Source: Megalonaias nervosa (lineage: Eukaryota > Mollusca > Bivalvia > Unionida > Unionidae). Taken from it: 64,000 nt of DNA. The position numbers and the translations under genes were made by a program. The stretch lies in assembly GCA_016617855.1 (NCBI GenBank), contig JAECUM010033713.1, positions 17,258 to 81,257 of the forward strand. The letters run 5' to 3'. Shown piece by piece: positions 48,526 to 59,584 of this stretch; the stretch's first letter is position 1; every line of letters starts with the position of its first letter. The notes beneath the pieces were generated by a model that searched no databases, was not told where the DNA came from, and was given only the letters and a program-made list of their open reading frames with translations.

Positions 48526-49600
48526 AAGTCTCGTATGAAAGACTAGAAGTGGGAGATAGAACCTATGACAGCTGGCTTAAAAGTGCAGAATGTTACTGCA
48601 AGGCCATCAGTGATGATGATGGTGCTGTTGACAATACAGTTAACTGCAATAACTTTGATTTTATGAGTACTCTGGGAAAAAATGATTCCTTGACTTTCAT
48701 CCACTTTTTAAAATCTAATTTATGATATAAAAATGTTTGATTTGCTATATTTATTTTTTTTAAAACTTTATATTAGTCTTGCAACAAGGCATAAAAATAA
48801 GACGTTGGTAACTGAAATATGTGTTCTTACAAGAAATGATATAGTGTAAAAGTAGGCAGAAATAATGCGACATCACTTTCACAGGCATTAATGATTTTTT
48901 TCTGACAAATCATGTATTATAAGTTTACCAAAACATTTATTGAAGACAATAATAACAAGGGAATCACAGCATCTGACCACACATTTAAAGCAATAAAAGA
49001 TTTAACTATTATTCTAATCAAAATCAGCATGCCTGAGAACAAAGAAAAATAGCAAAACAGTGATCACTCCAGAAAACACACAGTTTAGTAAGGATACAAA
49101 TTCATGATTTCTGTATTAGAATAGAAATCCCTAATATAAAATCTATATTCATGGACATTAAATTAGTAGGTATTAAGGGATTGATCAATGACATCTACAA
49201 ATAATAAGCCACCAAGAAAATTTGTGATTTCGCAGTATCAGAGACATACATTGCTGACAGACAAACAAAAAGACAAAAGATATTGATTATTATGAATGAA
49301 TATAAATAAAAATATGCAGTAGATTATATGATCTATAAAAATTTAGTAGATTACCTCCAGCCAGCTGTCATTTAAATCGCTTCTGTCCCCAACCCAATAT
49401 AAAAAATCGCTTCTACCACCCACTAACCCATAGCCAGAAATTATGTACAAAAAATATGCTTCTGTAGGGGGCAGTGTTTTTCGATTAAAACATATCTGAT
49501 GGTGAATCTTAATTTTTTTAAATTGCTTCTGTTGTGGATTGGTTGAATTTGAAAGTGCCTTCCCCTGGGTGGGGGGGTATATGTTTTACTGGAACAGCCC

Positions 49601-49760
49601 TGAATATGCAAAAATGAATTGCACAAGAAATATTAGGAAGATAAACACCTTACAAATAAATTTAAACCTGAAATACTACAAGATAAAATATATATGGTAA
49701 CGATTTCAAAATTCAGTAAAATGTATACAAAATAAAAATTAAAAACCCATTAAAATACAG
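49601..49760 (+). repeat. dispersed repeat family X, copy 3, right part
   Basis: 'AAAAATGAATTGCACAAGAA' and 'TTAGGAAGATAAACAC' continue copy 3 after the transposon. Confidence 0.65.
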
Positions 49761-51240
49761 GGTAACATTACATCAGAATATGTTGAATGGTTCTTGAAAT
49801 ATGCCTGTTACAAGCAACATCCCATATAAAGATAGAAGTTAACTTTTAAAGTTCATAACTCTGTTTAAAATGGAATTAAGAAGACAAAATCCATATAATG
49901 CATATCTAGGTCAAGAAACAATGTACACATTAATATTACATCATAATATACTGAATTGTTCCTCAGCTATGCTGATTACAGTGAGCTGCTGTAATGGATA
50001 AATAATACTAAGCAAAGGGCAATAACTCTCAAAAGGCACAGCTATACGTAACAGGTAATTCACCTACCAAATGACATCCAATTATGTGTAAGGGTTAAGA
50101 GTTGTGCTGGTTGCAATCAACATACTATGTGAAGTTATTAAATTCAATGTCAATGGCCATAACTCTATTTCAAAATGGAATTTAAAAGACAATACCCTTA
50201 CAAGGAAAATATAGGGCTATCAGACAATTTACACGCCATAATGCATCATTTCTGTTTGAATAGCTCTTAAGCTATGCTGGTTATAAGGATCTGCTGTAAT
50301 GGATATGTAATATTTATATGAAAAAGACAATAACTCCATCAAAATTGGATCTGAAAAGACAAAACCTTTAAAAGGCAGATCTACATCTAATATGTATTTT
50401 GCCTACCAAATGACAATCAAATATGTGTAAGGTTTGCAGAGCTATGTGGTTACAAGAAGTGTTAATGGATGGGCACATTGATGTTGAAAATGATTATTAA
50501 AGGACCCAATATATGAATGCAGGGCCCTAAAAATAACTAGAGCTATTAGTCATCAGTGCATCATAAAGGGACCTGCTCCCTACAATGTGCTCAGAAGGGC
50601 CTCAGGCAACCAAGGGTTATAACTCCTCTAAATAATAATGTGTAGTGCTGGATGTTAAAATCATTCATGGCTTAGTCAGTATAAAGGAGTCTCCAGTGAC
50701 TCCTGGTAAAGTAATACTGAAGAAACCAAAAACAGGTGGCTAGGCAATGGGGAGCTAACTCTTGTAAATTATGATGTGAAAAGGTGGTGAATGACCTCAA
50801 CAATATAAAGTCACATATCAAATTTAGTTGAAATCCAACAAACCTAAGTAAACTTCCACTGTGAAAACCAAAGTCTGGGGGATGGGCTATCTGGAAGCAT
50901 AACTCCTGTAAATAACACCTACAAAACTGAACATTCAAGGTCTTCCTCAACGTAACAATGCAAACAAGATTTGGCTGAAATCCAGAATCTTGGTAAAGTT
51001 ATGTTAAAGGAATCAAAGTCAGACAGATGGTCGATCAGAGGGTATAACTCCTGTAAATGTCACAGACCACTGGAAATCAATTTCATTCAAAGCCTCATCA
51101 ATACATAGTTGAAGTCCAGCAATCCTTGAAAAAATCAAACCACAGAAACAAGTCTGTTTTAAACAGGCAATCAAGGGCCCCAAAATCAAATTTTTATGAG
51201 GGCTAATCTTTATCAAGCTGCATATCAAATCTGGTTAAAA
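49761..51240. repeat. diverged 'GGGCAATAACTC' type repeats in an NCBP1 intron
   Basis: Phrases such as 'AAAGGGCAATAACTCTCAAA', 'GCCATAACTCTATTTCAAAA' and 'GAGCTATGCTGATTACA' recur at about 150-180 bp spacing through 49.8-50.6 kb. Looser related 'CATAACTCCTGTAAAT' units continue to 51.2 kb. This is the same broad family as the 53-kb array. Confidence 0.55.
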
Positions 51241-51504
51241 GTTATCTTGCAGAAACCAAATTGTTCTTTACCGCACTGAATGTTTTAGAACATTTCAGTT
51301 TTGAAAACACATTGAAAACTTATTTTTGACTGGCTTAGATTGTTTGTTCCTCTATTATGACATGTCACTTATTCCTATCATGACTTCTAATCTCTGTACA
51401 AAGAGTTTGCTGAAATGATCTATTTACAAGTTGCATGAACTTAAGGGTTTCACCTTCAGCCAAACATGCAATGATACATCTTGCATAAAAACAGTTTATA
51501 ACCA

Positions 51505-51748
51505 TCCTAGGGCCCAGGTGGTTTAAAGCACTTGCCTTCACCAATCACTACCATCTCACCCCTATCCATTTTGGTTTGAGTCTTGGGCTCAACAATGTAT
51601 GTGAGGAAGTTTTGCCAGTAGCTTCCCCATTGGTCGATGATTCTTACCAGGGTTTTCCCCGGTTCTTCCTCCACCAGTTATACTGGCTGCCATATATGCC
51701 TTATTGTGTGCTGAAAAATGGCGTAACATCTACAACAACATAACCATC
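51505..51748 (+). repeat. tRNA-derived SINE, copy 2
   Basis: Head 'GGGCCCAGGTGGTTTAAAGC', middle 'CACTACCATCTCACC', body 'TTCTTCCTCCACCAGTTATA' and tail 'ATCTACAACAACATAA'. This is the inverse orientation of 28130-28372. Confidence 0.75.
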
Positions 51749-52011
51749 CTACTTGAAATACTTCCCAACTGTTTTAGTCCAAATGTACCTGTATTTCATC
51801 ACTCTAAGACAAAATAAATGAAGAAATAATCAATGAATTACATTTAGCGCTAATGGAAATGATCACTCAGCAATTACACAGGCACTGACTACCATGACTT
51901 GCTAAACAGTTGCTGTCATAAACATAAGACTCAAGCACTAGACAAGATTTTATTGATCCATAACTTAAAATAATCACTTAAGATTAACCATGTTAAGAAA
52001 GCATTAGGTGT

Positions 52012-52013
<2 letters not shown>

Positions 52014-52049
<36 letters not shown>
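52014..52049. repeat. (GT)n microsatellite
   Basis: Eighteen GT units. Confidence 0.98.
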
Positions 52050-52050
<1 letters not shown>

Positions 52051-52162
52051 AGTCAGTAATTTCTCATTTATGAAAGTTAAAAAAATTTTCAAGTTCATTT
52101 CTTTAATTTCCTCTGTTTTGGGACAAGGAAGAAAAAGGCAATTATTTGTCCTGACTAAAGAT

Positions 52163-52163
<1 letters not shown>

Positions 52164-52211
<48 letters not shown>
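52164..52211. repeat. (AAT)n microsatellite
   Basis: Sixteen AAT units; ORFs across it (poly-Asn or poly-Leu) are artefacts. Confidence 0.98.
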
Positions 52212-52339
52212 TATAAGAACAAGAACAAGATGACAAAGAAGAAGAAGGGGAAGAACATATTATATGAAACATTAAATTCAACAACATATTAAATGTTTCC
52301 TTGTTTGCCTGTCTTTTGTTTTGATACACTATCATTTAC

Positions 52340-52433
52340 CTGTTCATGGGTTTTCCAGACTTCAAATAAAGTTCTGAGAAGGTGTATCTGAGCCTCTTCT
52401 GAATCTGACAACATCTTTAACACAAAGTGAAAC
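52340..52433 (-). CDS. NCBP1: NCBP1 exon
   Basis: TTTTTCAG acceptor; it reads FHFVLKMLSDSEEAQIHLLR...LFEVWKTHEQ, then GTAAAT. It is 94 bp and starts with the last base of a Lys codon. It corresponds to the 'FHEVFK.L..S.E....L...FEVW..H' helix pair of CBP80. Confidence 0.95.
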
Positions 52434-52719
52434 CTGAAAAACAACAGGTCAGTTATGAGTTACTAGTAGCACAGTGGAGCAGATCTATATTTAGGATATC
52501 TGTCTGTCCACTATGGTCACAAAATAAGTATATCCTAGCCTACTAAAGCAACAATAACTAAATTCTGTTTCCAATTCATATATAAATTGATTTTGGGTCA
52601 TTATTATGAAAAACAATTAACAAAATTCTGTTTTCTGGATGCATTTGACAAATGAACATGCCCAGAACTCTTTTGTGCCTGAAAATACAAATGCAACTGA
52701 TGCTTTTTTCTCACAGCAA

Positions 52720-53640
52720 GGCCAAACCCATAAATGGCAAGACTAGGAGTCAATCTTTATTCCAAACTGCATTGAATAATTATTGAGCTATGCCAGTCAC
52801 AAACAACATCCTGTGTGAAGAAATTTCTTGTCAAGGGCCATAACTCTATCCAGATGGAATTGGCATGACAAAACCCATAAAAGTAACATGCAAGTTTACG
52901 AGACAATCTTCATACCAAAATGCATTGAATAATTCTTGAGCTATGTCAGTCACAAGCAACATCCTGTGTGAAGATATTTCTTGTCAAGGGCCATAATGCT
53001 ATCCAAATGGAGTTGACAAGACAAAACCCATAAAAGGCACATCTAGGTCTATGAGACAATGTACACACCAAATTGTAACTGAAGATGCTGAACGGTTCCT
53101 GAGCTATGCTGGTTACAAATAGCATTTCATTTGAACATGATTTTAACTGTCAAGGGCCATAACTCTATCCAGATGGAATTGGCAAGACAAAACCCATAAA
53201 AGGCACATCTAGGTCAAGAAACCATTGTATACACCAAATTGCATTAAAATATGCTGAACGGTTCCTGAGCTATGCTGGTTACAAATAGCATTTCATTTGA
53301 ACATGATTTTAACTGTCAAGGGCCCTAAGTCTATTCAAAATGGAACTGGCAAAATGAAGCCCATATAATGCACATCTAGGTCAAGAAACCATTGTATACA
53401 CCAAATTGCATTAAAATATGCTGAACGGTTCCTGAGCTATGCTGGTTACAAATAGCATTTCATTTGAACATGATTTTAACTGTCAAGGGCCCTAAGTCTA
53501 TTCAAAATGGAACTGGCAAAATGAAGCCCATATAATGCACCTCTAGGTCAAGAAACCATTGTATACACCAAATTGCATTAAAATATGCTGAATGATTCCT
53601 GAGCTATGCTGGTTCCAAGGATCTCCTGAAATGGAGATTT
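52720..53640. repeat. tandem array with 167-bp units ('CAAGGGCCATAACTCTA' family)
   Basis: ATTGTATACACCAAATTGCA starts at 53224, 53391 and 53558, exactly 167 bp apart, and the last copies are almost identical. Older, more diverged copies precede them back to about 52720. Each unit holds 'GAACGGTTCCTGAGCTATGC', 'CAAGGGCC.TAA' and 'CACATCTAGGTCAAGAAACC'. Confidence 0.92.
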
Positions 53641-54709
53641 AAAATTGCTTGAAAAAAACAATAAAACTGAATAGAAAAGGTGAAATCTTTAAAAAGAGTA
53701 TTGATGTATAATAGGCACTTTACCTACCAAATGTCAATGTAAGTGTTGCAGAGACAAAACCCATAAAAGTCACAATTAGGTCTATTAGACTATTTACATG
53801 CCAAATTGTATCAGACTATACAGAATAGTTCCTAGCTATGGTGGTTACATGGACCCACATTAGTGGAGAGATAAAATTGCTCTGAAAAGAGCAATAACTC
53901 AATCAAAATCGGACCAGAAAAGACAAAACCTTTAAAATGCATATGTACGTGCAATATCCAATTCACGTACCAAATGGCCTCCAATTATGTGTAAGGGTTG
54001 CAGAACTTTGGTGGTTACAAGAAGTGTGACCGGAGAGAGGGACTAAAGGTCACACAGAAAAGATGATTACCACAATGCTCCTGCATCTCCACATGGTGCC
54101 TAAATATATTTCTCCTCTTCAAGGGATGAGAAGGATTTTAAAACAAAAAAACAATAAGATAATGTTAAACTGCTTCAAGAAAAAAATAGTTATGTTCTAT
54201 GGGAAAAGATCAAAACTTTAACTCCTTAGAAATTTTTGTAAGTATAAAATCTGACACAAAAATTGCATATTTGCATGCATTTTCCATGACAAAAGCTGTC
54301 AGTTACCTCTGGATTAAATGACTTCGTCCATTTTGCCAACTAGGCATGCATGCTATGAGAAGCATGACTAACTTATGCCATGTTAACCAATACCCTATGA
54401 ACAGACATGGGTTTTGTGAAACAGTCTTTATGTGCAAACAGTGCTATGAAGTCTGGTGTCTGACATTCAAAAAATCTTTTAACACAAAATACTTACACTG
54501 CTGACAAATATGGTGATGCCACTTCTGATGGAAATGTAAAGTATATGTCTTGATATGTACTAATTAGGTCAATACTATAACCCCAAATATTTTAATATAT
54601 TGTGTCCTGCAAAAATAAAAGCAAACCAAATTGTTAAAATGTATCTTAACATTTGATGGTCCAATCAGTTCCTAACAAGAATTTGATGTGAATTGTTCAT
54701 TCAACTTAC

Positions 54710-54809
54710 TTTGCAATTGCAGCAAAGGAATGGCTGAAGGACTTGCTTCCCAGGTATAATAGAGTCGAGGTGAAGACATCTATTCTCAGGGGGTGGTAAT
54801 TTGGCTCAT
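54710..54809 (-). CDS. NCBP1: NCBP1 exon
   Basis: TTCATCCAG acceptor; it reads [20 protein letters not shown] then [13 protein letters not shown], then GTAAGT. It is 100 bp, starting in phase 1 and ending in phase 2. '[10 protein letters not shown]' is one of the most conserved stretches of CBP80. Confidence 0.97.
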
Positions 54810-55018
54810 CTGGATGAAAATTAAAATAAAATACTTGTAACATACCACTTATACTTGTGTACAAGTTTATTCCAAATGCATCATTGGCTGACACAGCCAA
54901 GTCGAATCATATTGTTAGTACTAACTAGCACAACAACAGTGTAAAGCTTGATCTGTCAGTACAGCAGGTCATGGTCTCTCTTTTATTTGTATTTGGATTT
55001 GACTGAAATGTGATTAGG

Positions 55019-55165
55019 TATGGCATAAGGCATGCAGTCAGTTTGGATAAATGGCATAAGGCATGCAACTGGTTTGGCTAAATGGCATAAGGCATGCAGT
55101 TGGTTTGGATAAATGGCATAAGGCATGCAGTTGCTTTGAATAAATGGCATAAGGCATGCAGAATG
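55019..55165. repeat. 31-bp minisatellite, five copies
   Basis: 'ATGGCATAAGGCATGCAG' recurs every 31 bp with 'TTGGTTTGGATAA' between. Confidence 0.95.
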
Positions 55166-55427
55166 TGTTTGATATATGCCGAGACTGTCAGGCTGAGATG
55201 GATCCTTACTCTATATCAGATGAATTATTTTTTGCAACAAAAAACAAAATATCTTGGTTGTTTCTGTATTAATTACACACCCTTTGTTTTATACTTATTC
55301 TCAAACCTACAGTATAGAACAAGTTAATGGCATATTTGGATTCATAAACTTTTAATATGATGCTTCTAAAAATATTCATGTTAAAATGGAAATAAACACA
55401 CTCACTACAGCTTTGTCCAAATTAGAC

Positions 55428-55665
55428 ATCTAAACAAAGATGTAAGACTTAATAAGTACACAGTACAGTCCAGTCTAAACAAAGGTGTAAGACTTAATAA
55501 GTTCACAGTACAGTCCAGTCTAAACAAAGATGTAAGACTTAATAAGTACACAGTACAGTCCAGTCTAAACAAAGATATAAGACTTAATAAGTACACAGTA
55601 CATTCCAGTCTAAACAAAGATGTAAGACTTAATAAGTACACAGTACAGTCCAGTCTCAAATTATA
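55428..55665. repeat. 45-bp minisatellite, five copies
   Basis: 'GTCTAAACAAAGATGTAAGA' followed by 'CTTAATAAGTACACAGTACA' recurs every 45 bp. As 45 is a multiple of three, a 15-residue repeat ORF appears on the minus strand, without gene character. Confidence 0.95.
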
Positions 55666-56433
55666 TGTCAAACATTAAACATGATATCAAATATGTAAGA
55701 TTAAACAGATCTGTAATACAGTCTGGTCTCAAACAAATGCACACCATAGCCTGACCAATAATTGATTACTGTATGAATGTTCTTCAGATTCAAATTCAAG
55801 AAACAAGTTGCATGTAATTCTGAACTCCGTGTAACTCACAGAATACTGTATTAGTCAAAATGCTTTCTACATTTCATGCTTGATGGCCATAAATTTGTAA
55901 TTCGTTTTACTCAAAATTCTGAGTCAAGTTTTAAGATGGATAGGGCATTGCCTCATATTAAATTGAAAAAAAATAAAAGAATGATACCACTCACATGGCT
56001 TCCATAACTTAACAACTGATGGCTCACACGACTTAATAGTTGACCATTTCACACAGAAGGCTTATGTATCATTGTAAGAGCACAACCTACGTAAACTATC
56101 TTCCAGGCTTTATGTCTATTTTAGTCTAATAAAAATTGTCTCCACATTTAAAGGTATAATTAATATAGTCTTTTGCTCATAAACAACCTCAACCAAGATC
56201 TTTAATAAAAATGTTACAAATGAAGCTTGTAATCTATAAAGGGACATGACTTTCAAATCATTTGAAATTAGGAATCACAGTTGTGGGTTCGTTTATTTAA
56301 GGCCATATGTTTCTTCCCTTTTGGTAATTAAATTTAGAAGTGTTTATGGGGAAAATATACTGGGGGTACTAAATACACCTCTCCCTCAATAACTCGCACA
56401 CATCGGGGTCCAAAAGCACAGACCACACTATAA
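55666..56433. other. NCBP1 intron, no gene; host repeat at its end
   Basis: Nothing recognised up to about 56380. From there, 'CTCGCACACATCGGGGTCCA' begins a repeat that the 790-bp element interrupts. Its other half continues at 57224 ('CTATAAGCGAGGGTGCGAG'), and it has a relative at 58685-58735. Confidence 0.5.
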
Positions 56434-57223
56434 CAGACCTGCCAACCCTGACAAGTCTGTCTCAGTAAGGCAGTTGATTTTTCTCAGTAAGACTGACCAG
56501 TTTTCAGTAAGGTGTAACAAAATATCAATAACTGCTATTGTAAAGCTGGAAAACGTAAATAAAAGTTCGACGCAGTGACGATAAACATGTTCAACTGAAA
56601 AGTTTGTAAAGTACGCATAGACTTAATTTACCACTAGTACAGCTGCACAAACTTTAATTCCAAACCCTATGCAACTCAATGGCTTGTTGCTATCTCTCAA
56701 CTTTACGTAATTCTTGGAAATTCTTTTTCTGTTTCACATGACAGCAATCATATCTCCCGCCACAAGACATACTCAAATTAGCACGTGATGTCCAATAAAC
56801 GTAATTGTGTCCTTTCCAGCTTTTATTCACAAGAATCTGAATACTCCTTTTTATTCTTCTGCGTTGATTATTAACACTTTTTTAGAAGCTTATTTTCTCT
56901 TTCATCTTAAATATGCATCGCTTTCTCAATGCCATTTTTAAAAAATTCTAAAATCAACAGTTTGATCATGCAGACGCTTTGTATGAACAAATAAGTGCAA
57001 TTTAAAGCGTCTAGGGTGCTGCTGTAAAGTTAGTCTGGTTCCCCGAGTAATTTTACTAATTCTAATATGAAACCCAGATCCATATCAAACACAGATGGAC
57101 CAATTATCTGGATTTTTCGGCAACGATCATTTCTCCGTAGTTTTTGCTTGTATGCCGTAAGTCCGTATTTTAAGGGTAATTTTTGTAAGACTTACGGCAA
57201 AATTGTAAGAGTTGGCAGGTCTG
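56434..57223. mobile_element. 790-bp TIR element with 6-bp target duplication
   Basis: It starts CAGACCTGCCAACCCTGACA and ends with the imperfect inverse (TGTAAGAGTTGGCAGGTCTG). It is flanked on both sides by CTATAA (56428-56433 and 57224-57229). It contains reiterated 'TCAGTAAG' phrases near the left end and an unassigned ORF (57067-57330) that runs out of it. No transposase, so non-autonomous. A related empty site, ACATTATAAGCGGGTTCGC, is seen near 58688. The superfamily is not assigned. Confidence 0.75.
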
Positions 57224-58736
57224 CTATAAGCGAGGGTGCGAGTTACCGAGGGACCTCCAAAATTCCTGCTAGATATCCAGAAAACCATGGGGTGGAGGTG
57301 GGTGGGGGATCTGGGCTGTTTAATGGCTGAATCCTCGTTTTATAATCAAGTCGAGAAAAATTGTCAATAAAGCGCTTTTTCTGATGAAGTTGTTCGTTAT
57401 TATCTATATATCACATTTATCTTCAGAATGTCCAACATATGAAAGATCAATAACATGATTGCAACTGGTTTCAACAACCAAACACGATACGCGAAAACAT
57501 TCATGTATTATGTCACGGCTTTTTTGTTTTGTTGATTAGACTGGTTCCCGGAGTGATGTGTAATAGTGTTTTATGAAACTAGGAGTCTCTGAAGCAGGGA
57601 ACCAGACTAACTATAGATACACTACCAAACAAGATTCTTTTTATCAAAAACATGCAACATTTATTTCGTGATACAATCATCTATGTCAAAACTCAATTTT
57701 TGTATCTTTCAGTTAGTAAAATATTGATGCTGCAATTTCATTGCAAAAGTAATAGTGAAACTTCTCATCATTCTTGAGGATATCCCCACGTGTAAATTCA
57801 GGAATTATCTGAAACTCATTCTTCCCACAATGGTCCATATCTGTGAAACAAAGCTCTTTATTTTACGAAGTACTCATTTCACTTGCTTGCCTTGCTATCT
57901 TTAATCACATCTATGATTGAGTAGGTTAATTTAAGGTAGTTTAATTTGATATGTACACAATGAAATTTACCACAGTGCTGGATTAACCAACTGAAATGAG
58001 TTACCCGACATGACCGGTGCCGCTGGTTCTTAAGCATTTAGGATTTGTATGCCTTTTGACTTCTTTTTTTATTCCACCTGCTTTATTTGATTCAAAAGAC
58101 GTAATTACCATGAAAATAGAAACAGAGGCCCACTTTTTATTTAGTGCAACAATACAACAAATGCCTCCACAAGTCCAATATCAAAACACGGTGGGCACTT
58201 AATTAGGTTCTCAGCAAAACGCTTGCAGACGTAGCTGTTACAGAAGATTGACACATTTTATGTTTAATTACAAGAGGTCACATGGCATTATGATGGTTAT
58301 ACTTAAAAGGAATTAAAAGATAGAACTAGAACACAATTTCAATTGATAAAAAGATTATTTAACTGGTATTTATTTAAGTACTGCCTCCACTTGGTGTAAG
58401 AGACATTTTCATTGATCAAAATGTCCTTGAATATTGTTAATTGCGGTTTACTAAGAATGTCATTTGAAAAGAAAATGTAACAAATTATATGACTTTTATT
58501 AAAAGTCGATATTTCATAACAATGATTAAAATTTCCAGGTCCTATCTACCGTTTTCGATGATAAAACAAGCGATATATCAAAAGTTTCAGTTACCAATTT
58601 CAATCGCGATTTTCTTCAAGTTCAACAAATAGGGATCAACTTTTTGGTATTTTCTGGTATAAAAAATGGGATCCACGCCTGACCCCACATTATAAGCGGG
58701 TTCGCAAGTTATCAGGGCGCGAGTTATCGATGGAGT
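57224..58736. other. NCBP1 intron, no gene
   Basis: Includes 'TTAGACTGGTTCCCGGAGTG' (57533) and GGGAACCAGACTAACT (57597-57612), which is the inverse of 57028-57043. They may be the ends of another small element that overlaps the 790-bp one, but borders are unclear. Confidence 0.35.
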
Positions 58737-59085
58737 GGTTCACAGCAAAGCAGACTACATGCTGTCAGGTAAGGATTGAGACAATATCTAAAGCAAAGCA
58801 GACTAGATGCTGTCAGGTAGGATGGAGACAACATCTAAATACAGCAAAGCAGACTAGATGCTGTCAGGTAGGATGGAGACAACATCTAAATACAGCAAAG
58901 CAGACTAGATGCTGTCAGATAGGATTGAGACAACATCTAAATACAGCAAAGCAGACTAGATGCTGTCAGATAGGATAGAGACAACATCTAAATACAGCAA
59001 AGCAGACTAGATGCTGTCAGGTAGGATGGAGACAGCATCTAAATACAGCAAAGCAGACTAGATGCTGTCAGATAGGATTGAGAAC
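58737..59085. repeat. 51-bp minisatellite, about seven copies
   Basis: 'ACAGCAAAGCAGACTAGATG' followed by 'CTGTCAG.TAGGAT.GAGAC' repeats every 51 bp. The 17-residue periodic ORF (58730-58978) is a by-product. Confidence 0.95.
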
Positions 59086-59464
59086 ATGACTAATACAGAA
59101 TAAAAATCTAAATCAACACTCAATACACCTACAGAAGAAGGTGCAAAAGAATGTGGCAGAATAAATGTTCCATATACAGTTTGCTAATTTCTGCTATTGC
59201 TTTTCTTTAAACATCACCCACTTCATGGATTATTAAAGAGAATTAAGCTCAGCAAAAACATAGCAATCTTGGATAGATAACTGGTCATCTTTTTGAGTTC
59301 ACTCCTGATTTCTGTATCACATGAATAGGTAGGATTATTTTTCATCCATAATGATGCATTTTACATGCACAAAGCAAATTGTTTCAGTAATGAGACTTGA
59401 TTGTGTGATGATGCTGTGAATTTTCATACCTTTCACTATCTCAACAGAAATGAAATCTACTTAC

Positions 59465-59584
59465 TGTCATCATCTGAGAGAGGGTTTGGCAGATCTTTAA
59501 TGATGGCCACTGCCTCCTCTGGTGTACACTTGCTTTTGATGGCCTGCATCAGCTGATGGGCAATCATTGTGCCAGGCAGAGAAC
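59465..59584 (-). CDS. NCBP1: NCBP1 exon
   Basis: TTTTCAG acceptor; it reads SLPGTMIAHQLMQAIKSKCT then PEEAVAIIKDLPNPLSDDD, then GTAAGT. It is 120 bp. It corresponds to the 'LPG......L..A.KSK.T..E...IL.D.PNP..DDD' segment of human CBP80. Confidence 0.96.

Larger units (their letters stand above)
44609..49600. mobile_element. 4.99-kb DNA transposon with TIRs, inserted in repeat family X
   Basis: The left end GGGCTGTTCCAGTAAAACAT (44609-) is the perfect inverse of the right end (…-49600), and similarity continues through a C-run into GGGGACAG/GGGGAAGG-type sequence. TGA flanks both ends (44606-44608 and 49601-49603), a likely 3-bp target duplication. Family X reads uninterrupted at 26915-27140 but is split exactly here, which confirms the borders. 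GGG-starting TIRs with a 3-bp duplication would suit a PIF/Harbinger-like element, but I recognise no transposase. An ORF of 48 codons at 45246-45392 lies in a CpG-containing patch. The element contains a family Y repeat and one or two SINE-like segments. Confidence 0.75.

Noticed and set aside
51931..52335. 134-codon minus-strand ORF with poly-Leu and Thr-His run
   Set aside because: It is made by the (AAT)n and (GT)n microsatellites between two real features.
55405..55671. Leu-rich 15-residue repeat ORF
   Set aside because: By-product of a 45-bp minisatellite.
57028..57612. A 585-bp element bounded by AGTTAGTCTGGTTCCC inverted copies
   Set aside because: It would overlap the well-bordered 790-bp element, and a third direct copy at 57535 makes its ends ambiguous.
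58730..58978. 17-residue Cys repeat ORF
   Set aside because: By-product of a 51-bp minisatellite; adjacent units drift out of frame.
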